This document shows, one piece after another, positions 8,797-17,545 of a DNA stretch of 64,000 nucleotides. This DNA comes from Actinomycetota bacterium (GTDB lineage: Bacteria; Actinomycetota; Actinomycetes; S36-B12), in assembly GCA_016717115.1 (NCBI GenBank), contig JADKGE010000008.1, positions 142,844 to 206,843 of the forward strand, in the 5' to 3' direction. A model generated the notes under the pieces. That model saw only the letters and a list, made by a program, of their open reading frames with translations. It had not been told where the DNA came from and ran no database searches. Numbering within the stretch: the stretch's first letter is position 1; each line of letters opens with the position of its first letter. The position numbers and the translations under genes are program-made.

Positions 8797-9992
8797 ATGG
8801 TCGTGTCTTACGCGGACATCCAGACCGCGGCGGCGGCGATCGACGGTCAGGTCGTGCGCACCACGACGGCCACGAGCCGGGTGCTCAGCGAGCTCACGGG
8901 TGCCGAGGTCGTGCTGAAGTACGAGACCCAGCAGTTCACCGGCTCGTACAAGGAACGAGGGGCGCTGAACCGCCTGCTGGCGCTGACACCGGCGGAGCGG
9001 CAGCGGGGCGTCGTAGCCATCTCGGCCGGCAACCATGCGCAGGGTGTCGCCCACCACGCGACCCGACTCGGCATCGCCGCGACGATCGTCATGCCGGTCG
9101 GCACGCCGTTCGTGAAGGTCGCTCGTACGCGCGCGCTCGGCGCGGTCGTGGAGCTGTTCGGGACGACCTTCGACGAGGCTGCGGTGCGCGGTCTCGAGAT
9201 CGCCGACGGCGGCGCGGTCCTCATCCACCCCTTCGATGATCCGCTGATCATCGCCGGTCAGGGCACCGTGGGCGTGGAGATGCTCGAGGCGCGACCTGAC
9301 CTGGACGTCCTGCTCATCCGATCGGCGGGGGTGGGCTTGCCAGCGGAATCTGCCTGGCTGCCGCGGAACTCGCCCCGGAGGTCGAGCTCATCGGGGTGCA
9401 GTCCGAGCGCTACCCCGGAATGGCACGGGCCCTGGCCGGCGACGACACGCCCGTGCCGGGAGGGGCAACCCTCGCCGAGGGCATCGCCGTGGCCCGCCCG
9501 GGCATCTTGACCACCGCGTTGCTGCGGGACCGGCTGGCCGACCTCGCGCTGGTGTCGGAGGGGGCGATCGAGGACGCCGTCAACAGCCTGATCGAGGTCG
9601 AGCGCATCGTCGTGGAGGGTGCCGGGGCAGCCAGCCTCGCCGCACTCCAGTCGGACCCCGAACGCTTCCGCGGCCGCCGGGTCGGACTGGTCCTCACGGG
9701 CAGCAACATCGACCAGCGCGTGCTGGCGGAGATCATCGCGCGAGGGCTGGTCAGGGGCGGCCGCGTGTCCACGCTGCGACTGCTGCTGGACGATGCTCCG
9801 GGGCGCCTCGCGCAGATCCTCGCCGTGGTCGCCACCACGGGTGCAAACCTGCTCGAGGTGCAGCACGAGCGCAGATCGGCTGAGGCACCGGTACGCGAGG
9901 TCGTGGTGACCATCACCGTGGAGACGCTGGACGCCGACCACCTGTCCGACGTGCGGGCGGCGCTCGAGCAGTCCGGCGCGCACCTGGTGTAA
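8797..9992 (+). pseudogene. ilvA: Threonine dehydratase (PLP) with ACT domain, one-base frameshift
   Basis: Threonine ammonia-lyase, about 398 residues once joined. The PLP lysine lies in TGSYKERGALNRL near residue 52, and AISAGNHAQGVA binds the substrate carboxylate. The phosphate loop should read PIGGGG. In the sequence the frame breaks exactly there: LDVLLI in frame 1 is followed by PIGGGGLASGICLAAAELAP in frame 3, which requires one missing C at about 9318. The ACT-like domain (about residues 325-398) starts at LRLLLDDAPGRLAQIL. TAGGCT 7 nt before ATG 8797, with no Shine-Dalgarno sequence, indicates a leaderless start. A single missing base in an otherwise perfect gene suggests a consensus error. 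Confidence 0.85.
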
Positions 9993-10007
9993 GGGGCCGG
10001 CGCTCGC

Positions 10008-11519
10008 TCAGTCCTCTCCTGAGCCCGTCGGCCGGCCGATCAGTTCGGCGACGATCTCCGCACCCATGCCCACGAGCGGAAGGCCGCCGCCGGGATGGGC
10101 GGAGCCGCCGACGAGGAAGAGCCCCGGGATGGGCGACTGGTTGGCGGGTCGCTGGAAGGCCGCGCGGGCGCCGTTGCTCGACGTCCCGTAGATCGACCCG
10201 CCCGGCGCCCGGGTCGACCGCTCGAGGTCGGCCGGGCTGTGCACCTCGCGCCACAGGATGCGATCGCGCACGTCCATGCCGCGTTCCGCCAGCCGCTCGA
10301 GCAGGTGGTCGGCGTAGGCCTCGGTGACGCCAGTGGCGTCCCAGTCGACCGTGCCCTTCGTGCCGTCGCCGTTGCGGGGGGTGTTGACGAGGATGAACCA
10401 GGACTCGGAGTCGTCGTCGGGTCGCATCAGTGGGTCGTCGGGGGCGCACACGTAGATCGCCGGGTCATGGGCCGGATGGGGGTGGGGACCGAAGATCGCG
10501 TCGAACTCTCCGTCGTAGTCGGCCGGGAACCAGACGTTGTGGTGCTGGAGACCGCTCGTGCGGCCGCGCAGGGCGAGCAGAATGACGAAACCGGAGAGCG
10601 ACGGTGTCGTCCGGGCCAGGTCCTTCGCCAGCCTCGCTGCGCGCTTGTCGTTGATCAGGTCGCCGTACACCTGCTGGGCGTCGGCGTTGGCCACCACGAT
10701 GTCGGCGTCGATCACCTCGCCATCGGCCAGTCGGACCCCGCTCACGGACCCGTCAGTGAGCTCGATCCGGTCGACGTCGGTGGCCAGGCGCATCGTCACG
10801 CCGCGCTCCCGGCACCGGGTCGCGAGGGCGTCGGCAAGGCGTCCGAGTCCGCCGCCGATGTGCCATGCGCCGAAGGTCTGCTCGATGTAGGGGACCGTGG
10901 CGAGCACGGCGGGCGCCTTGCGGGGATCGGATCCGGTGTACGTGGCGTAGCGGTCGAGCACCTGCCGCAGACGCCAGTCGCTCAGGTACTCGCGCCCGAG
11001 GTCGCGCAGGGACGTGCGCGGCGCGACGGTGCGGACGTCGCTCGGATCCCTGGCCAGCGACAGCAGCGTGCGCCAGCCGGCGAGAGGTGACTGGAGGAAC
11101 GGCTCACGGGTGATCCGCCACATGCGCCCCGCCCGCTCGATCAGGGCGCGCCAGTCCTCGTTGGCGCTGCCTCCGAAGGCGTCGCCGAACGCCTTGGCGC
11201 AGCGGGCCGGATCGACGCCGGGCACGACCACCGACGACCCGTCGGCGAAGTGGTAGCCGAAGGCCGGCTCGACCGGCTGCAGGTCGACCGACTGCTCCAA
11301 CGACCGGCCGGTCTTGAGGAACAGGTCCCGGTAGACGGCGGGGAGGGTGAACAGGCTGGGACCGGTGTCGAAGACGAAGCCGTCGCGCTCGTAGAGAGCC
11401 AGCTTCCCACCCCACGTGGGCGCCTGCTCGACGATCGTGACCTCGTGCCCCTTGACGGCGAGCCGGGCGGCGGCCGCCATGCCTCCCACGCCCGCGCCGA
11501 TGACGACGACGCGGCTCAT
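10008..11519 (-). CDS. CrtI/CrtD-family carotenoid desaturase or oxidoreductase
   Basis: 503 residues. N-terminal FAD site VVVIGAGVGGMAAAARLAVKG, GGK after beta-2, and a C-terminal LFLVGGSAHPGGGLPLVGMGAEI signature of the CrtI/CrtD/CrtO superfamily. It differs clearly from the crtI at 3.7-5.2 kb. Its operon partners are CruF and a family 2 glycosyltransferase, a trio that elsewhere makes hydroxylated, 3,4-desaturated and glycosylated carotenoid ends. A CrtD-like 3,4-desaturase of 1-hydroxy-carotenoids is therefore the best guess; a ketolase is the alternative. The ATG at 11519 overlaps the glycosyltransferase stop (ATGA). Confidence 0.75.
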   Translation of the reverse strand: MSRVVVIGAGVGGMAAAARLAVKGHEVTIVEQAPTWGGKLALYERDGFVFDTGPSLFTLPAVYRDLFLKTGRSLEQSVDLQPVEPAFGYHFADGSSVVVPGVDPARCAKAFGDAFGGSANEDWRALIERAGRMWRITREPFLQSPLAGWRTLLSLARDPSDVRTVAPRTSLRDLGREYLSDWRLRQVLDRYATYTGSDPRKAPAVLATVPYIEQTFGAWHIGGGLGRLADALATRCRERGVTMRLATDVDRIELTDGSVSGVRLADGEVIDADIVVANADAQQVYGDLINDKRAARLAKDLARTTPSLSGFVILLALRGRTSGLQHHNVWFPADYDGEFDAIFGPHPHPAHDPAIYVCAPDDPLMRPDDDSESWFILVNTPRNGDGTKGTVDWDATGVTEAYADHLLERLAERGMDVRDRILWREVHSPADLERSTRAPGGSIYGTSSNGARAAFQRPANQSPIPGLFLVGGSAHPGGGLPLVGMGAEIVAELIGRPTGSGED

Positions 11520-12670
11520 GGTGTCGCCCCGACGACCACCGGCCGGCCCTTCCAGGCGTTGGCGCCCCTGCGGTGCCGGCGCCACGAGATGCCGGTCAGT
11601 GCGACGAAGGCGGCGATGGATGCCGGTTGGGCGAGGGCGTCGGGGACGAGGCGCTCGCCCGTACGCCGGGCGACGAGAGCGCGGCTCGCCACCCCGGCCG
11701 CATACCCGATCGCACCGACGGCGCGAGTGCGTCGATTGCGGGCCACGACCGCCCCGACAGCCGGCGCGACGTAGCAGGTGGACAGCACGATCGCCACGGC
11801 GAGTGAGCCGGCGGGTCCACCGAAGGCCGCCCACAGGGACTTGGCGTAGCCATCGACCACTGCGCCGGCCCCGTCGTACATGCGGCACTCGGCGAGGTGG
11901 GACCCGTCGGCCGTGACCGTGCGGAAGCCTGCCGACTTCAGGGCACGCATGAGGCCGATGTCCTCAAGGACGTTGTCCCGCACCGCGGCATGGCCTCCGA
12001 TCGAGCGATAGGCCTCGGCGTCGAGGAACAGGATCTGCCCGTTGGCTGCCGACAGGGACGGCCGCGTCGACGTCTCAGCCCAGCGCAACGGCATCGTCGC
12101 CACCCACGACCACGTGACCAGCGGTTGGACGAGGCGTTCCAGCCAGGTGACCGCCGCCTGGAACGGGTAGGGGGCGACGAGGGCGAACGCGCCTGTGCGT
12201 AGTTGGCTCGCCAAGGCGCGCACGGTGTGCGGGTGCACGATGACGTCCGCGTCGACGAAGCAGAGGAGGTCGGCATCCGTCGCCTCGGCAAGGCGGGCAC
12301 AGGCCCAGGGCTTCCCCAGCCAGCCTGGCGGTGGGGCCCCGTGCCCCCCTTCGATCAGGCGTAGCCGCGAGTCGTCATCGGCGACCCGCCGGACGATGTC
12401 CGCGGTCTGGTCGGTCGATCCGTCATCGAGGACGAGCACCGACAGGCCCGGCACCCCTTGCTGGGCGAGCACGGACCGAACGGTCGCCTCGATGTGAGAA
12501 GCCTCGTCACGGGCGGGGATCAGCACGGCCACCCGGTCGTTCGCCTGCGGGCCGTCGACTCCGGGGGTTCGCAGGAACGCGAGGTTCACCGCCGTGTGCG
12601 CCGCGATGGCGACAGCGCCCGCCGTGCCCACCCACACCAGGCCGCGCCCGGTCGTCGTCGACGTCACCAT
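11516..12670 (-). CDS. Family 2 glycosyltransferase, CruG-like (carotenoid glycosylation)
   Basis: 384 residues. One N-terminal helix (about 10-30), then a GT-A domain: VAVLIPARDEASHIEATVRS, LVLDDGSTDQTADIV, and the metal-binding LLCFVDADVIV (DxD). EDIGLMRALK is the acceptor-side motif. Two or three C-terminal helices anchor it. Such membrane GT2 enzymes next to CruF are the carotenoid 2'-O-glycosyltransferases CruG; the assignment here rests on that context. ATG 12670 lies 7 nt inside the end of cruF, and the stop overlaps the next ATG. Confidence 0.75.
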   Translation of the reverse strand: MVTSTTTGRGLVWVGTAGAVAIAAHTAVNLAFLRTPGVDGPQANDRVAVLIPARDEASHIEATVRSVLAQQGVPGLSVLVLDDGSTDQTADIVRRVADDDSRLRLIEGGHGAPPPGWLGKPWACARLAEATDADLLCFVDADVIVHPHTVRALASQLRTGAFALVAPYPFQAAVTWLERLVQPLVTWSWVATMPLRWAETSTRPSLSAANGQILFLDAEAYRSIGGHAAVRDNVLEDIGLMRALKSAGFRTVTADGSHLAECRMYDGAGAVVDGYAKSLWAAFGGPAGSLAVAIVLSTCYVAPAVGAVVARNRRTRAVGAIGYAAGVASRALVARRTGERLVPDALAQPASIAAFVALTGISWRRHRRGANAWKGRPVVVGATP

Positions 12671-13464
12671 TGCGGCTGGCTCCACATCCGCCACAGCCAG
12701 GGGACGACGACCACTCCCATGCAGATCCCGCCCCACAGGGCAACGCCCGGACGGCCGAAGAACACGAGGTTCGCGAAGACGCTCGAGGCGTAGACCCACA
12801 TGAGCATGACGTTGGGCACGGCGTCGGAGACGGTCTTGCGCGGCAGCCGGTCGAGCAGCGCCATGAGCACGATGGCCGCCAGGAGCCAGCCGAGGAAGTT
12901 CTGCATGGGGATCCCGGGGATGCCCGGCAGGGCCCAGCCGGCGTCCTCCCAGGACCAATAGCCCTGTCCCACCATCTGGGGGTCGAGGAAGAGGTCCCAG
13001 GCGGCGAGCACCCACCCGCCGATGAGCGCGGTGCCGAGTGCCGTGGTGGACAGTCGCTGCGCGGCGAGCAGGCATGGGTACGCCATCATCGACCAGGCGA
13101 GCGGGATGACCAGAGGAACTCCGGCGATGGCCGGCCCCAGCGCGGATGCGTACTCGTAGGTGCCGAAGGGGAAGGACGTGGCCAGGCCCAGCACTTCCAC
13201 GGCCCAGCCGAAGACCAGCGAGATGGCCAGGTATCCGCTGGCCCAGGCCGCTCCGCGCAGCAGGTAGGCGTGGGTCGCGCTGGCGAGGAAGAAGGTGACG
13301 ACCGTGATGATCGTCAGGACCGTGCGCGCGCCGTCGCCGACGAGCACCCAGAGGATCTGCCCGAGGACGGTGGCGGCCGCGAATCCCCACGGCACGTAGC
13401 TCACCCAGCCCGAGGGACCCCCACCCCGGTCGGAGTGCGGGCCCGTGTAGACGCGGATGCTCAC
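12664..13464 (-). CDS. cruF: Carotenoid 1',2'-hydratase, CruF family (DUF422)
   Basis: 266 residues, 6-7 helices. Family features are GWAVEVLGLATSFPFGTYEY (about residue 80), WSMMAYPCLL, WDLFLDPQMVGQGYWSWE and GIPMQNFLGWLL. CruF proteins add water to the psi-end of lycopene or gamma-carotene. GTG 13464 is preceded by TAGACT at 7 nt with no Shine-Dalgarno sequence. It leads a three-gene operon with the glycosyltransferase and the CrtD-like gene. Confidence 0.85.
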   Translation of the reverse strand: MSIRVYTGPHSDRGGGPSGWVSYVPWGFAAATVLGQILWVLVGDGARTVLTIITVVTFFLASATHAYLLRGAAWASGYLAISLVFGWAVEVLGLATSFPFGTYEYASALGPAIAGVPLVIPLAWSMMAYPCLLAAQRLSTTALGTALIGGWVLAAWDLFLDPQMVGQGYWSWEDAGWALPGIPGIPMQNFLGWLLAAIVLMALLDRLPRKTVSDAVPNVMLMWVYASSVFANLVFFGRPGVALWGGICMGVVVVPWLWRMWSQPQW

Positions 13465-13471
13465 GCCGTCG

Positions 13472-13481
13472 AGTCTAGGGT
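13472..13481. promoter_or_regulatory. Overlapping back-to-back -10 elements of cruF and the SRPBCC gene
   Basis: AGTCTAGGGT holds TAGACT on the minus strand (plus 13472-13477) for cruF and TAGGGT on the plus strand (13476-13481) for the SRPBCC gene. They share the central TA. Each is 7 nt from its start codon, and the whole intergenic gap is 24 bp. Confidence 0.6.
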
Positions 13482-13488
13482 TGGCAGC

Positions 13489-13971
13489 ATGGGCGACCGC
13501 GCAGAGATCGTGGAGACCGGCTCGCGATGGGCGAAGTCGGCAAGGATCGTGATCGATGCCCCGGCCCAGCGCATCTTCGACGTCCTCGCCGACCCTGCGG
13601 CCCACGCGATGTTCGACGGATCCGACACCCTCCAGGGGCTGGTCTCCGGGCCCGACCGCCTCTTCCTGGGCGCCCACTTCGGGATGGGGATGCGCATCCG
13701 CCTGCCCTATCGCACGGACAACACGGTCGTGGAGTTCGAGGACGGCAGGCTGATCGCCTGGTGCCACTTCTACCGGCACCGCTGGCGCTACGAGCTCGAG
13801 CAGCTCGACGACGGTTCTCGGACGTCGGTGACCGAGACGTTCGACGGACGCACCTCGCTGTTCCCGCCCGGCCTGCTCCTGATCAACGCGCTCGCCAACA
13901 ACCAGGTGGCGGTGGCGAAGTCACTCGTGCGACTCAAGCACGTCGTCGAGACCGCGCAGGTGGCCCCGTGA
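13489..13971 (+). CDS. SRPBCC (START-like) ligand-binding protein
   Basis: 160 residues with the polyketide cyclase/dehydrase-like SRPBCC pattern: IVIDAPAQRIFDVLADPAAHAMFDGS at the N-terminus and VVEFEDGRLIAWCHFYRHRWRYEL in the sheet, then a long C-terminal helix ending VAKSLVRLKHVVE. Members bind hydrophobic ligands; the ligand is unknown. It is divergent from cruF across a 24-bp shared promoter and overlaps the next gene by GTGA, so it may be expressed together with pigment genes. Confidence 0.8.
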   Translation: MGDRAEIVETGSRWAKSARIVIDAPAQRIFDVLADPAAHAMFDGSDTLQGLVSGPDRLFLGAHFGMGMRIRLPYRTDNTVVEFEDGRLIAWCHFYRHRWRYELEQLDDGSRTSVTETFDGRTSLFPPGLLLINALANNQVAVAKSLVRLKHVVETAQVAP

Positions 13972-14270
13972 CCGTCGCGGTGATCTTCGTCTCTCGGCGT
14001 GCCGCAGGGCACGACGTCGAGTACGCCGCGATGGCGGACCGGATGGACGAGCTCGCTCGCCAGCAGCCCGGTTTCGTCGAGATGGTCAGCGTCCGCGATC
14101 CGAAGACGCGCGTCGGGCTCACGGTGTCGTACTTCGTGGACGAGGAGTCGGCCCGCGCATGGAAGCAGCATCCGGAGCACCTCGTGGCCCAGAGCCGTGG
14201 GGCCGCGGAGTTCTACGAGGAGTACCGCGTGACGGTGGCCGAGGTCACGCGGAGCTACGGCTTCCCATGA
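13968..14270 (+). CDS. Antibiotic-biosynthesis monooxygenase (ABM) fold protein
   Basis: 100-residue ferredoxin-like dimeric alpha/beta barrel protein. AVIFVSRRAAGHD, AARQQPGFVEM-like and GLTVSYFVDEESARAWKQHPEHL match the ABM family that includes small haem-degrading and quinol monooxygenases. The SYF...AWKQHPEH part is the usual core. GTGA overlap upstream and ATGA overlap downstream put it in an operon with the SRPBCC and glycoside hydrolase genes. The substrate cannot be told. Confidence 0.8.
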   Translation: MTVAVIFVSRRAAGHDVEYAAMADRMDELARQQPGFVEMVSVRDPKTRVGLTVSYFVDEESARAWKQHPEHLVAQSRGAAEFYEEYRVTVAEVTRSYGFP

Positions 14271-15832
14271 TCGCGCCCTGGGTCCGAGCGGGTACGGGAT
14301 CGGTGCTGGCGCTGCTCCTGATCGGCGGCGCCCTCCCCGATGCTGCAAGCGCGGCGCCCGACGCTCGGCGGGAACCGATCTCGATGACGGCGCCGGCAGA
14401 GGTGCCGGCGTACTCGACCTTCGTCGTCGCCGTTGTGGTCCCCCCGGCGGAGGGACTGCCCCGGCGGAAGGCCGTTCTGACAGGTTCGAGGGGCGGCACC
14501 ACGTTCGCCCCCGTCGCCTCGTGGCCGGTTGCCGGGCTGGGTCGGCACTCCCTGGTCGTCTCGTCCGGTACGACGCCCGGTCGGCTGTGGCTGCGAACGG
14601 TGGTCACGGGCAAGGGCCTGCGCCCTCAGACGCGGACGATCAGCATCCGTGTCACGAATCCCTACCGGCCAAGCGTGCCCGGCGACGTGGAGATACCTGA
14701 GCAGGGGATCACCGTGCCGGGCACCCTCTTCGGCAATCACCCGGTCGCCGGGGTGCCGGAGTTCGCGGCCGCCGTGCGCCTGTGGGACACAAGCACGTCC
14801 TGGAACCAGATCGAGAAGGCCCGCGGCCAGTATTCGTGGGACGCCCTCGACCGGGCCGTGGCCGTGGCCGAACGGGCCGACCAAGAGGTGCTTCTCGTCC
14901 TCGGCGGCACCCCCGCGTGGGCGGCCGTGGCGGCTGCGCCGGGCAGTGAGTTCGCGGGGGTGGGCTCATCGATGCCGATGACCGATGCGGTCCTGTTCGA
15001 GGAGTACGTGCGCGCGGTCGTCACCCGGTACGGCCCGCGCATCCAGGCGTACCAGATCTGGAACGAGGCCAACATCGCTTCCTTCTGGCGCGGGACGCCG
15101 CAGCTGATGGCCGACCTCACCGCTCGTGCGTACCGCGTGATCAAGGAGGCCCAGCCAGGGGCGACCGTCGTGGCCGCATCGACGGGCTCGCGCTGGGTCA
15201 AGGGGTTCACGGAGTTCTACCCCGCCTACCTCGCCTCGCTCGCCGACGTCGGGTGGCCGATCGACGCGTACTCCGTGCACCTGTACCCCTTGGCCACCGG
15301 CACGCCGCGCGACCGCTCCTACCTCCTTGGTCTCATGCGAACGGCGCTACGCATCGCGGCTGCGCCGGCGAAGCCCATCTGGGAGACCGAGATCAACTAC
15401 GGCGTGACGAATCCGGGCCTGGGCGAGACGGCCCGCGCAATCCCGGCGGAGGACATTCCCGAGTACGTCTCGCGCACCTACCTCGACTCGCTTCGCTACG
15501 GGATCGCCCGCACCTACTGGTACGCCTGGACACCGGAGTACCGGCTGCTGGGGATCCAGATGTGGAACGGCTACCCGGCGAGTGTCGCGTATCACCAGGT
15601 GCGCGACTGGGTGGTCGGTGCCACCTTCACTGGATGCACCACCAGCGGAGTCGTCGTCCAGTGCAGTTTCGATCGCGGAGGCGGCCCGTTCTACGTCGCG
15701 TACACCGACGACGCGTCCACCACACAGGTGCCCGCGCCCGCGGGCGTGTCGGTCGTCACCACGCTGGAGGGCGCCACGAGCCCGGCCGGCGCCGCCGTCA
15801 CCGTGGGGGGAACCCCGGTGCGGATCTCCTGA
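14267..15832 (+). CDS. Secreted glycoside hydrolase, clan GH-A (GH39/GH5-like)
   Basis: 521 residues. Signal peptide about 1-28 (cleavage after AASAA). An Ig-like region spans about 30-150, then a TIM barrel from about 155. The acid/base glutamate lies in YQIWNEANIASFW near residue 267, and a second glutamate, in KPIWETEINYG near residue 375, fits the nucleophile. SYSVHLYP-like and YWYAWTPEY segments are barrel strands. A beta-rich tail follows. It probably cleaves an extracellular beta-glycoside. Its stop abuts the convergent TetR stop with no gap (TGATCA). Confidence 0.8.
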   Translation: MIAPWVRAGTGSVLALLLIGGALPDAASAAPDARREPISMTAPAEVPAYSTFVVAVVVPPAEGLPRRKAVLTGSRGGTTFAPVASWPVAGLGRHSLVVSSGTTPGRLWLRTVVTGKGLRPQTRTISIRVTNPYRPSVPGDVEIPEQGITVPGTLFGNHPVAGVPEFAAAVRLWDTSTSWNQIEKARGQYSWDALDRAVAVAERADQEVLLVLGGTPAWAAVAAAPGSEFAGVGSSMPMTDAVLFEEYVRAVVTRYGPRIQAYQIWNEANIASFWRGTPQLMADLTARAYRVIKEAQPGATVVAASTGSRWVKGFTEFYPAYLASLADVGWPIDAYSVHLYPLATGTPRDRSYLLGLMRTALRIAAAPAKPIWETEINYGVTNPGLGETARAIPAEDIPEYVSRTYLDSLRYGIARTYWYAWTPEYRLLGIQMWNGYPASVAYHQVRDWVVGATFTGCTTSGVVVQCSFDRGGGPFYVAYTDDASTTQVPAPAGVSVVTTLEGATSPAGAAVTVGGTPVRIS

Positions 15833-16417
15833 TCACCGGCGCGTGACTCCGGCAACGAGCAGCCGGGCGAGCACCTCGAGGTTCCGGCGGTGCTGGACGG
15901 ACGACGTCGCTCCGTAGGCGGCTCCGTGCCCGGCCTGCATGAGGGCTGCGACGAAGCCGGAGCGGCTGATCCGCGCACCGGCGAGGTCGATCTCGCCGGT
16001 GCGGGACGCGCCGACGACGACTCCCGTCAGGATCGATCGGTAGGCCTCGTCCGCGAGCTCGGTGGCCGTCCGCGACGTCTCTTCGCTGGAGGCGAGGAGG
16101 TCGGCTGCGTGGGGGGAGCTGTGGACCAGGTCGAAGACGCGGGAGAACTTCGCACTGAGGACGTCCGTGATCCGCTGCTCGAGGCTGCCCTCCTCGGCTG
16201 CGGCGGCGCGGGCTTCGGCGAGGATGCCTGCGAGCACGTCGTCGACGACCGCGGCGAAGACGGCCTGCTTGTCGACGAAGTAGGCGTACAGGGTCGGCTT
16301 GGCGACACCGGCCTCGGCCGCGAGCTGGTCCATGGACGTCCGCCGGAATCCGTAGGCGGCGAAGAGCACCGTGGCCGCCTCGATGATTCGGGCGCGTCGA
16401 GCCGCGTCGAGCGCCAT
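15833..16417 (-). CDS. TetR-family transcriptional regulator
   Basis: 194 residues. The N-terminal helix-turn-helix has the TetR signature AATVLFAAYGFRRTSMDQLAAEAGVAKPTLYAYFVDKQAVF (residues about 15-52), with a ligand domain after it. AGGAG 5 nt before ATG 16417 decides the start over a GTG at 16423. It is divergent from the NAD-epimerase gene across an inverted-repeat operator, so it very likely represses that gene and itself. Confidence 0.9.
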   Translation of the reverse strand: MALDAARRARIIEAATVLFAAYGFRRTSMDQLAAEAGVAKPTLYAYFVDKQAVFAAVVDDVLAGILAEARAAAAEEGSLEQRITDVLSAKFSRVFDLVHSSPHAADLLASSEETSRTATELADEAYRSILTGVVVGASRTGEIDLAGARISRSGFVAALMQAGHGAAYGATSSVQHRRNLEVLARLLVAGVTRR

Positions 16418-16433
16418 CTCCACTCCTTTGACG

Positions 16434-16467
16434 ATACTGAACTATATGAACTAATGTGGTTCAGTAT
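16434..16467. promoter_or_regulatory. Inverted-repeat operator and promoter between tetR and the epimerase gene
   Basis: ATACTGAAC (16434-16442) and its exact complement GTTCAGTAT (16459-16467) frame a 16-nt centre with the direct repeat TGAACTA (16438-16444, 16447-16453). On the plus strand TTGACG (16429-16434) and TAATGT (16452-16457) form a -35/-10 pair with a 17-nt spacer. The right arm covers the ATG of the epimerase gene, so a bound repressor would block the promoter and the start. Confidence 0.65.
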
Positions 16468-17524
16468 GACAGACACGCGGCATGAAACGACCGACGACAC
16501 GGTCGTGGTGACGGGAGCCGCAGGCTTCATCGCCTCGCACCTCGTCAGGCAACTCCTCGAGGCCGGCTACGTGGTGCGCGGCACCGTGCGAAACCTCGCC
16601 AGGCGGGAGGGCTACGCGCACCTGCTGGCCTTGCCGGGGGCCGACGCCCGCCTTGAGCTCGTGGAGGCTGACCTGACGACGGCAGGCGCGTTCGACGCCG
16701 TCGTCGACGGTGCCGCGTTCGTCATGCACACCGCGAGCCCGTACGCCCTGAGCGTCGCCGATCCGCAAAGGGATCTTGTCGACCCGGCGGTGAAGGGCAC
16801 GCTGAACGTACTTGAGGCCTGCGCTCGAGCGAGCAGCGTCAGGCGGGTCGTGCTCACGTCATCCATGGCGGCCATCACCGACGAGCCGGGTGGTGACCAC
16901 GTGCTCACGGAGGCCGACTGGAACGACAAGTCGTCGCTGTCGCGCAATCCTTACTACTTCTCCAAGGCCGAGGCCGAGCGCGAAGCGTGGGCCTTCATGC
17001 GGTCGGTCGATCGGGGATTCGACCTGGTCGTCGTGAACCCCTTCCTGGTCATCGGCCCCGCCATCGGCCCTGCCTCGAACGAGTCCACGCAGGTCTTCGT
17101 CGACCTCCAGCAGGGTGGGTACCCGGGGATCCTCGACCTCACGTGGGGCTTCGTCGACGTGCGTGACGTTGCTGACGCGCACGTGAGGGCGATGATCACC
17201 CCAGCCGCGTCGGGCCGGTACATCTGCGCGGGCGATGTGCTGAGCATGCGCCAGGTCGTAGCCGTGCTGCGCGAGTGTCTGCCGAACTCCGGGAAGCTGC
17301 CCTCTCGGGGCCTGGACAACTCCCTCGGAACGCGTGTGGTCAAGCTGGCGTCGTACACGCAGCCCTCAGGCGCGGGCACCTACCTGCGCACGCACCTCGG
17401 CCGGGTGCCCCGCTACGACGCTTCCAAGATCCAGCGCGAGCTGGGCGTCACGTTCCGCCCGGCGACCGACTCCATCCGGGACACCGTCGACGACCTCGTG
17501 GCCAGGGGTCGCATGGCGGACTGA
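16466..17524 (+). CDS. NAD(P)-dependent epimerase/reductase, extended SDR (dihydroflavonol-reductase-like)
   Basis: 352 residues. Rossmann motif VVVTGAAGFIASHLVRQLL (residues about 12-30) and R at the end of beta-2. TSSMAAI and the catalytic YYFSKAEAE (YxxxK) near residues 158-163 place it with DFR/ketoreductase-type extended SDRs acting on ketones or aldehydes. TAATGT 8 nt before the ATG suggests a short or absent leader. Control by the divergent TetR protein is likely. The substrate is unknown. Confidence 0.85.
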   Translation: MTDTRHETTDDTVVVTGAAGFIASHLVRQLLEAGYVVRGTVRNLARREGYAHLLALPGADARLELVEADLTTAGAFDAVVDGAAFVMHTASPYALSVADPQRDLVDPAVKGTLNVLEACARASSVRRVVLTSSMAAITDEPGGDHVLTEADWNDKSSLSRNPYYFSKAEAEREAWAFMRSVDRGFDLVVVNPFLVIGPAIGPASNESTQVFVDLQQGGYPGILDLTWGFVDVRDVADAHVRAMITPAASGRYICAGDVLSMRQVVAVLRECLPNSGKLPSRGLDNSLGTRVVKLASYTQPSGAGTYLRTHLGRVPRYDASKIQRELGVTFRPATDSIRDTVDDLVARGRMAD

Positions 17525-17545
17525 GGTGGCGCCTAGGGTGTCGCC

